From Ypsolopha sequella (Eukaryota; Arthropoda; Insecta; Lepidoptera; Ypsolophidae), in NCBI GenBank assembly GCA_934047225.1, contig OW203983.1, positions 3,100,001-3,164,000 of the forward strand: a stretch of 64,000 nucleotides of DNA, read 5' to 3'. The notes under the pieces were generated by a model. The model was not told the origin of the DNA. It made no database searches and saw only the letters and a program-made list of their open reading frames with translations. Numbering within the stretch: position 1 is the first letter of the stretch; each line of letters begins with the position of its first letter. The position numbers and the translations under genes were made by a program. Shown here in pieces: positions 56,746-64,000 of this stretch.

Positions 56746-57976
56746 CCTTGAATGGCTGTGATAAGGTCCGGATCGATTGAAGTGTTTAGTAAGTAAAAAA
56801 TAGTTCAATGTGACTATTACTGCTGGGTCCCTTGAATGGCTGTGATAAGGTCCGGATCGATGGAAGTGTTTAGTTAGTAAAAAATAGTTCAATGTGACTA
56901 TTACTGCTGGGTCCCTTGAATGGTCGTGATAAGGTCCGGATCGATTGAAGTGTTTAGTTAGTAAAAAATAGTTCAATGTGACTATTACTGCTGGGTCCCT
57001 TGAATGGCTGTGATAAGGTCCGGATCGATGGAAGTGTTTAGTTAGTAAAAAATAGTTCAATGTGACTATTACTGCTGGGTCCCTTGAATGGCCGTGATAA
57101 GGTCCGGATCGATTGAAGTGTTTAGTTAGTAAAAAATAGTTCAATGTGACTATTACTGCTGGGTCCCTTGAATGGCTGTGATAAGGTCCGGATCGTTTGA
57201 AGTGTTTAGTTAGTAAAAAATAGTTCAATGTGACTATTACTGCTGGGTCCCTTGAATGGCCGTGATAAGGTCCGGATCGATTGAAGTGTTTAGTTAGTAA
57301 AAAATAGTTCAATGTGACTATTACTGCTGGGTCCCTTGAATGGCTGTGATAAGGTCCGGATCGTTTGAAGTGTTTAGTTAGTAAAAAATAGTTCAATGTG
57401 ACTATTACTGCTGGGTCCCTTGAATGGTCGTGATAAGGTCCGGATCGATTGAAGTGTTTAGTTAGTAAAAAATTGTTCAATGTGACTATTACTGCTGGGT
57501 CCCTTGAATGGTCGTGATAAGGTCCGGATCGATTGAAGTGTTTAGTTAGTAAAAAATTGTTCAATGTGACTATTACTGCTGGGTCCCTTGAATGGCTGTG
57601 ATAAGGTCCGGATCGTTTGAAGTGTTTAGTTAGTAAAAAATAGTTCAATGTGACTATTACTGCTGGGTCCCTTGAATGGTCGTGATAAGGTCCGGATCGA
57701 TTGAAGTGTTTAGTTAGTAAAAAATTGTTCAATGTGACTATTACTGCTGGGTCCCTTGAATGGTCGTGATAAGGTCCGGATCGATTGAAGTGTTTAGTTA
57801 GTAAAAAATTGTTCAATGTGACTATTACTGCTGGGTCCCTTGAATGGTCGTGATAAGGTCCGGATCGATTGAAGTGTTTAGTTAGTAAAAAATTGTTCAA
57901 TGTGACTATTACTGCTGGGTCCCTTGAATGGCTGTGATGTGGTCCGGATCGATTGAAGTCTTTAGTTAGTAAAAAA
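56746..57976 (-). repeat. 84-bp minisatellite, 14.7 units
   Basis: Each unit has CCTTGAATGGnnGTGATAAG, GTCCGGATCG, AAGTGTTTAGTTAGTAAAAA and TGACTATTACTGCTGGGT. Units begin at 56746 and every 84 bases until 57922. Variant positions are few (GCTGTG/GTCGTG/GCCGTG, GATTG/GATGG/GTTTG, ATAG/TTG) and partly alternate. 84 is divisible by 3 and the minus frame has no stop in the unit, giving a 447-codon open frame of 28-residue repeats. I consider this frame incidental. Confidence 0.92.
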
Positions 57977-58327
57977 AAATAAGCAATATATGATAAACTA
58001 ACAGAATATCTGGAATGAGGAGATGACTAAATTAGTATTGAAATTTTCATCAAGAACCTTAACCAAATAAATGTTGAAGCTTTGTCAAATTAAAGATATT
58101 ATAAACAACAGATGAGTTCCTTCGATATTTTTGTAGCATTCTAGTTATAATAATTGTAATTATTGAATTAGGTGTAATTGAGCGTGTTCGCAGTGTACCG
58201 AGTCGCGTGAGAGGGTGAGATGCACGTACCCAAGCTCACTCATAATAGTAGTAAAATAAAACCTTATTAAATGAATTAAAAACCTCAAAGCCAATAAGCA
58301 ACGTTCTACCGAAGTAGCCGCTCCCTC

Positions 58328-58462
58328 CTCCACAGTACACACACGGGCCGGATGTTGTTGTCTCTCTCGTCCACAGTATACACATGGGCCGATGTTGTTG
58401 TCTCTCTCGTCCACAGTACACACATGGGCTGGGTGTTGTTGTCTCTGTCGTCCACAGTACAC
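58328..58462. repeat. 40/41-bp minisatellite
   Basis: GTCCACAGTACACACATGGG plus CCGGATGTTGTTGTCTCTCTC, a little over three units. Confidence 0.85.
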
Positions 58463-59200
58463 GCTACTCGCACGAGGCTAAGTGTTATTGCCGACGGCTT
58501 ATCTCCAGTTTAAACTTCCGCTTCTTACCTAAACCAAGTTTTTTCATATCGATCATTAATTCCTCACGACCAACGTGTGCCATTAAAAAAAAAGATGTTT
58601 CTTCATTACAAGTATATTTCCTTTAAATGGAGTCAATAAAGCAGAAAGTCAGTAAAACCTTAATTTTAGTTTTAGTGTTGTCAAAACTAAATTTTCTTCT
58701 AAATTTGAAGTTATGACAGTTCTAAAATGAAATGAAATTCACATTTCCATAAGGGCACAAATTCGGAACACATTCTCACTTACTCATTTAATTTCTTTTC
58801 TCAATAGTTATTTGTTACTGCTAATTACACTTACCGACAGTATAAATAACTATATTATGTATATTAAAATTACTAAAACTCCCCACATCTAGTAATGACC
58901 GTTTCCGCACAACAAACTTTATTTTATCAAGTGTTTTTACACTGTTTATATAGCAAAGTATCATACATAAGTTGATGGATATGGAAAAGGCGAAAGAGGT
59001 GTTTCAGGATCGTAGCAGATGGAAATCTGTAGTGTCTGCCTACCCCTCTGGGAGACAGGCGTGAGTGTGTGTATGTGTACATAAATATGAACAAAATTTA
59101 ACAAAAATACGAAAAAATAACATTTACGTGGGGACTGATTTTACCTTTTATCTTAGTGATGGGCGTGAGTAAGCTATCGATAAACTGACGAGCTTTTAAA
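58463..59200. other. No gene recognised
   Basis: Includes a fragment of the 43.9-kb fold-back MITE (CTTAATTTTAGTTTTAGTGT at 58660) and a word, GGAGACAGGCGTGAGTGTGT at 59050, common in lepidopteran repeats. Confidence 0.4.
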
Positions 59201-59202
59201 TA

Positions 59203-60452
59203 CGAGGGTGGTCCAATAAGTACCTGACCTGACGTATAGATGAATAGTAGGTTGGCAAAATGAGGTATCAGAAATATCCGTTCAAGTCATCTCGGACGTG
59301 GGTGTAGTTGGTATCAATGCGTCCATCACATACTATGGGGGTAGAAACTCTGACGTCATAAAGATGGCGGTACAACAAAACTTTTTTTTTTGTTTATACA
59401 TATCGTGTGATACTGAACACATTGATACCAAATATACCCACGTGCGAGATGACTTGTGCCAAAATCGTATTTAAGCGTCTTTTTGAAATTTGTCAACCTA
59501 CTAGAAGGTTGTTTTAAGAAAAAGCTTTTTGCGTTAGAAAGTACAATTCAAATTAAATTTAAATTTGAAATGACAAAGACGATAGGTACGTTCTTTTGTT
59601 TTTGTTTGTCAGCCATCAGTAGGGAACGCTCTCAGTGAAGTTATAAACATGGATTAAATTGGTCACCGATATTAAAGCTAAGCTGGATTTAACTCTGGAG
59701 AAGTCTGCTCCATCGTTTACAACAGTAAAATATTGGGTGGCAGAGTTTAAACGAGGTTGGTCGAGCTGCCAAGACTAACATCGCAGTGCTCGACCAAATG
59801 AAGTGACCACGCCAGAAATGGTGAAGAAAATCCTTAAAATAGTATTGGATTACCGTCGACTAAAAGTAGTGTATTGACTGAAAATTTGGATATGAGAAAG
59901 CTGTGCCCAAGATGGGTGCGCGGTTACTCACAATAGAGCAAAAACAGAGTCGTGAAGATGTTTTAGCAGAGTCTTTAGCGATGTTTCACAATATTAAAGC
60001 CGAATGTTTGCGTCGATTCGTTACCGTGGACGAAACATGGGTCCATCATTTCAGACAAACAATGGACAGTCAACAGTCAAAACAATGGACTCAAAATGGA
60101 GAACCGGGCTCCAAAGTTCCATGTGCTGGCAAGATCATCGCGTCAGCCTTTCGGCATGCGCGTGGGATAATTTTCATTGATTATCTTCACAAAGGTAAAA
60201 CCATCAACAGTCTGTATTATGCGAATTTATTACAGCGTTTGTTTGAACTTGAAAAAATGGTTCGGCGGTAGAAGATTTTCTAACAATGAAGAAGTGGAGT
60301 CTGCAGTTGATGGCTATTTCGAGGAGCATGACAGTTCTCACTATAGACAAGGTATCGAAGCTATCTAACATCGCTGGCAAAAGTATATTGAGCTACAACG
60401 AGACTATGCAGAGAATTTTCTGTTAGGTCGGGTACTTCTGGGACCACCCTTG
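59203..60452 (+). mobile_element. Mariner element with broken transposase
   Basis: The TIR CGAGGGTGGTCCAATAAGTA plus CCTGACCT at the left is matched by AGGTCGGGTACTTCTGGGAC plus CACCCTTG at the right; TA precedes the left end. Length about 1.25 kb, normal for mariner. The frame at 59903-60271 has TVDETWVHHF (first catalytic Asp), SKQWTQNGEPGSK and GIIFIDYLHKGKTINSLYYA. It then jumps into a second frame with LNLKKWFGGRRFSNNEEVES. The segment that should carry the HxDNAPxH and DxxPSDFFLFP motifs is deleted, so the transposase is dead. Confidence 0.88.
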
Positions 60453-60483
60453 AGAATAAAATGTTTGTCATGGATAGACAAGG

Positions 60484-61316
60484 GCGTAACCAGGATTTTG
60501 TTTAGGGGGCAGCCAATGAAAAGCTGTAATAATACGTAAGCTACATACAAAAAATATAATAATGTCGATTCGTTGTAACACGACTTGACTTATTTAACAG
60601 GACTAATCTTATTTTAATCTTCCTGCCTTTGTCTTTTCGATACAGAAAGAAAAATACATTAAGTCCTGTCAAATAAGTTAAATCGTAATTCACCGAACTG
60701 ACACCGCTATTTAAATGAATGTTTTATTTAGTGCAACCAAAGAGTGAAATAATTTTTTATGAGCAATCATATAATAGTATTTTGTGCAACTGTAACATAA
60801 TCTGAGACATTGGAACACTTTTTACGAAGTTTTTCGTTCGTTTCGTAATAATGTTGCACGAGTGTCCCAATGTCTAATTACGTTCAGTTACACACAATAC
60901 TTTATCAACGACCATCAAAATAAATTTTACGAAAAATTAGACAAAGAACACCCGTCATGATACTGTCGTGATACTCGTCATGATGGAATTAGTACATAAA
61001 TGCCTGAGACCAATCAGACGCGAGAAGAGTATAGGGGTAAAAATTAAGACTAACCGTTATTGCTTGTGATTGGTTCTCCAGGGTGTTGTAATAAATTTGG
61101 CCAATCGCAGCGCAGAATCGCGGTGTTACAATGTAATATTATAACATCGGATAAACAATCCAGGTACTTATAAAACTGTTTAGATGTTGTTATTGCCTTT
61201 TCGCAGTATGGGAGTAGATACAAATATTTCATTTACTCTTTAGTTCGTAAGTCCAAGCACCTGCTAGGGGGGAGGGGGTAGCTGCCCTCCTCTACTAGTA
61301 CCTGGCTACGCCCATG
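60484..61316. mobile_element. TIR element (CAAGGGCGTAACCAGG ends)
   Basis: GGGCGTAACCAGGATTTTGT at the left and CCTGGCTACGCCC at the right are inverted. Such 'GGGCGTAGCCAGGATT' ends are common in insect non-autonomous elements. The interior has an inverted pair around TTCGTTCGTTTCG and a segment like 2160-2290. No transposase. Confidence 0.6.
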
Positions 61317-61669
61317 TGGACTGATGTATAATTTTTTTTCGTTGGTGAATCAACTTTTGTTGCTACGCGTATTGAGCGTTGATTTTGGTTCTGTCGACCA
61401 TTGTTGACACCCGTATGGAAAAGGTTAACATAGTTCGTTTACATCTTAACAATCCAAGCAAAACCATCTCCACCACTGTTGATATATCGGTGCAAAACTG
61501 ACATTAAGAGAAGACGTTAACCGGTGCAGAAAAAGAATCCGCCTTTACATTACGTATTTACATATCGCTCTACTGTGATAACTTCACAAAACGGGTAACG
61601 GGAAGAGCAAACATCGTGTTGAGAATAAACAAAAACAATGATGACGTAACGAGTGTCGGCTGCCGGCGG

Positions 61670-61875
61670 CTAGCAATGTGGCGCGTCCGTACAGAGGTGC
61701 TTCTTGCAGAGCGTGCATTGCGGGCGCACGACGCTGATGCGGCTAAAGATCTCAGAAGCGGACAGCTCCTTGCTCAGCTTGGAGCACATCGAGTACGAGA
61801 CTGACTTCTTGCTGAAGTCCTTGGCAGGCACACACGTGCGCGCGCGCACCGAACCGATCTCCTGCCCCGTCTCCA
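61670..61875 (-). CDS. Ly6-like gene, last coding exon
   Basis: Acceptor GTGTTGCAG|TGGAGACG, stop TAG. Encodes ETGQEIGSVRARTCVPAKDF, a Ser/Lys-rich middle, and QCTLCKKHLCTDAPHC at the end. Confidence 0.75.
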
Positions 61876-63242
61876 CTGCAACACAGAGGTCGTCGCGTGA
61901 GCGTCGGGTAGGGGGGGTGATACTGTGGACAGTGCGACGTCACTCACCTAGCTTGGCGGACTCGGAGGTGATGACTATGCAGAGAAACGCCATGCCGGGG
62001 ATGTAGCAGTCGATATTCGGCACCTGCAAAGGCAAATGTATCTAAAGTCTATTTCGAGGGCAGCTGGAAAATCGGTCAATGACCTTTGCGCATTTTGTAC
62101 TGGACCCCGTACCACGAAACGCAGTAATTTGCGTCAAACGATAAATATTGAATGGTGAGGTTGACGTATCGTTTTGTTGTAGCAGACTTTACTTAACCAA
62201 CTTCTATATACCGTTTTTGTGCAGAGCTCTAAAATAAGCGAAGTTTTCTATATTGTAATGAATTTTTTGTTTTTATCTGACGATTTAGCAAAAAAATACT
62301 GGTTATTCGGAAAGTCGTGTCTAATATTAGAGATTTGCCAAAGTACGTATATGTAGAGATTTAATTTCTTTATTGCCCGAATCCATAGGAAATAAACATG
62401 GTGACTGTTCTATCCACATCTCACTTACTTTCTATATTCCGTCTGTATTCGCACATACAGACAACATTAAAAATGTTTATATTCGATCGCTCAAATGATA
62501 TAGGACTCTATGCTAACAATAAGAGCGAGCGGCCATTTCAATTCCCAAGGTCTATTTACTCTGATAATAAATAGGTTTTCAATGCATGTGCTCGTAAAGG
62601 CCCACTTTTTATGCATCAAAACCGAACAGAAAGTCGATTATTTTGCCCTAGGGCTTTATTATTTATTTATTTTTTATTCATTTACAATGGTTGGCTAACC
62701 TGCAGCCTTTCCTGTGTACCATAGATGTTATACTTTTTTTCCACTGTTTAACGGCTCTGGATACAATCCTTTTGAGCCAATCATAATTTAAAGTTCACAA
62801 GATTGTATTTGCTTTCATTTCCTCACACTAAGCATTGAAAAACGTAGTATGATACACGGGCGTAAAAGCAATAAATTACTCGGTTACATTTAAAACACTC
62901 GCTACGCTCGTGTTTTAAATCGTCCTCGTGATTTATTCCTTTGCGCCCTTGTAGCATAAACTACTATTGCATATACTGTTTTATACTGTTTAACAAATAA
63001 AATGTGGTAACATTGCTGATAGAACATTCTACATCAGAGACGATAGAGAGCAAGAACTCATGAGCAGGAGGTACTGACAGTAATGTTGCTATAGTCCGGA
63101 TGCTCGGGGTCCCAGCAGCCCGGGTGGTCGAACGAGAGACAGTTGTAGCACTGAATGCCCTTCGACAGTGGAGAGACCAGCTTCTTGGACTTGCTCTTGC
63201 GATGCTTACTGCCGCCCGCCGTCCCGCCGCCGCCGCTCCACT
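61670..63242 (-). CDS. Cysteine-rich Ly6/uPAR-like protein, 3' three exons
   Basis: Three minus exons with good splice sites, phases agreeing: 63242-63079, 62023-61948, 61875-61670 (stop TAG). Joined they give about 148 residues. The N-terminal part is Gly-rich then strongly basic (GGSKHRKSKSKKL). Then come GIQCYNCLSFDHPGCWDPEH, VPNIDCYIPGMAFLCIV, SVRARTCVPAKDF, YSMCSKLSKEL and QCTLCKKHLCTDAPHC. Eleven cysteines in a CYNC ... C ... C pattern suit a three-finger (Ly6/uPAR) fold, usually secreted or GPI-anchored. Family assignment is inferred from the Cys pattern only. The signal peptide exon must lie right of 63243 and was not found. No hydrophobic C-terminal tail follows, so a GPI anchor is not supported. 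Opposite strand to Abl. Confidence 0.75.
61948..62023 (-). CDS. Ly6-like gene, middle exon
   Basis: Acceptor CCTTTGCAG, donor CTAG|GTGAGT, phase 1. Encodes VPNIDCYIPGMAFLCIVITS and ESAKL. Confidence 0.75.
62573..62975 (-). repeat. Repeat S, copy 2 (inverted)
   Basis: Inverted counterpart of 41895-42295, about 90 percent alike by eye. It sits in an intron of the Ly6-like gene, between its first and second visible exons. Confidence 0.8.
63079..63242 (-). CDS. Ly6-like gene, first visible exon
   Basis: Acceptor ATTGTGCACAG, donor ACT|GTCAGT. It starts in phase 1, so one base comes from an upstream exon outside the recognised part. Encodes a Gly-rich and basic stretch and then QCYNCLSFDHPGCWDPEH. 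Confidence 0.7.
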
Positions 63243-63609
63243 CTGTGCACAATGTATGTTCTCGCGCTGTATTTACTTTTACTAACAATTAACTTTCCCA
63301 CGCTGGAGCCCGCACATCGTTCAAAACGATTCATTCGTTGGAATATTTTCTAAATATTAGTTATGGTTTTAGGGTTCCGTACTCGAAAATGGGAAAAAGT
63401 AGTCCTTTAGTCTGTCACGGACATTTTTCTCCGAGATTGGTAGCTTGATGTTTGATTTACTTGCTGTCCGCATCTAGTTAAAGGGTTATTGTCCCAATTT
63501 GTATTCTTCTTTTCAAGTTTGCCAAACTTTTAAGGGTGCATAATATTTTTTTATTTCCGCAGTTAGGGGCAGTTTTAGAAAAGACTTTGCTGATGTATTC
63601 AAACACTAT

Positions 63610-64000
63610 CCCCTTATCAATTAATATTAATTATCTGTACATTGAAGAAAGTAACAAAAATAGAAAGGGGTTGACTGAAGAAGAGCAATTGTTTGAATTC
63701 TTTTCTGTCTGTTTGTTCACGCACATCTGCGAAACTACTGAACGGATTTTTATGTAGTTTTAACAGGTGAACAGAGCTTAATTTCTTGTCTTGGAAAAAA
63801 GATATCGTCATTTAAAGATTTCCTGATTTTACTTTTCTACTGTTTAGAAGTTACAAAGAAAATAATAATTCCTTGCGTTGAAGAAGACCTATAGAAAAAG
63901 TCACGATCGATTGCTTAAAAAAAAGAAAATTGGTAAGAATGTGGCGTATACAATTTTAGCACTCTAAAAAATCAACAGGTGGCGCTGTTCATTATTAGAA
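63610..64000 (-). repeat. Repeat R, copy 3, cut by the window end
   Basis: Inverted match to 23645-24095, ending GTGGCGCTGTTCATTATTAG at the window edge. The 63362 word TTAGGGTTCCGTACTCG is another common lepidopteran repeat. Confidence 0.65.

Noticed and set aside
56557..57900. 447-codon minus-strand open frame with 28-residue repeats
   Set aside because: It is the translation of an 84-bp minisatellite. Unit length divisible by three keeps it open, variants are mostly amino-acid changing, and no promoter or similarity is apparent.
58160..58462. 100-codon minus frame with CxxC-like repeats (MYCGR, VCTV)
   Set aside because: Translation of a 40/41-bp minisatellite; unit length is not divisible by three and the peptide changes from unit to unit.

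Overview
This window looks like nuclear DNA from an insect, most likely a moth or butterfly. The evidence is AT-rich introns with short GC-rich exons, GT-AG splice sites, an insect-type Abl kinase, and a very dense load of small transposons and LINE ends of kinds I know from Lepidoptera. The lepidopteran call is inference; no species can be named. There are no bacterial features.

The main gene is the Abl tyrosine kinase on the + strand. Eight coding exons (127, 160, 119, 200, 375, 163, 272 and 105 nt) lie between 12864 and 43610, and their phases join without a frameshift into 507 codons. They encode the N-terminal glycine of a myristoylation-type start, an SH3 domain, an SH2 domain, and a kinase domain from the P-loop through HRD, DFG and the activation loop to helix F. 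The rest of the kinase C-lobe and the C-terminal tail are not seen, so intron 8 is at least 20 kb long or the gene continues past 64000. On the minus strand at 61670-63242 are three exons of a cysteine-rich, Ly6/uPAR-like secreted or GPI-anchored protein. Its 5' exon(s) lie to the right. It is probably nested antisense in, or convergent with, Abl.

Everything else is mobile DNA and its debris. 1-12.6 kb: P-element/THAP9-like remnant, fold-back MITEs, an internally deleted DDE transposon, and the 3' end of an RNase H-bearing LINE just upstream of the Abl leader. Intron 1 (13-25.6 kb): tandem duplications, HARBI1-like and mariner fragments, Jockey and RTE 3' ends, Harbinger-type MITEs. Introns 2-7: hAT elements with clean 8-bp target duplications, a pogo-like element, a Tc1-like remnant, a tRNA-derived SINE, and many palindromic MITEs. 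43.6-64 kb: more MITEs, a 1.9-kb TIR element, an 84-bp and a 40-bp minisatellite, and a second mariner.

The most interesting signal is a family of hammerhead-ribozyme-like motifs (CUGANGA - stem II - GAA - short stem III - cleavage-site nucleotide) at eight or more places: about 18.4, 24.2, 28.2, 33.1, 40.1, 43.9, 45.2 and 48.9/49.3 kb. Stem I differs in sequence between copies but stays base-paired, which is covariation. Most copies sit in palindromic insertions, and three of these are bounded by 12-14 bp direct repeats. This suggests a Penelope-like or retrozyme-like retroelement family carrying a self-cleaving motif with an unusual extra base before stem II.
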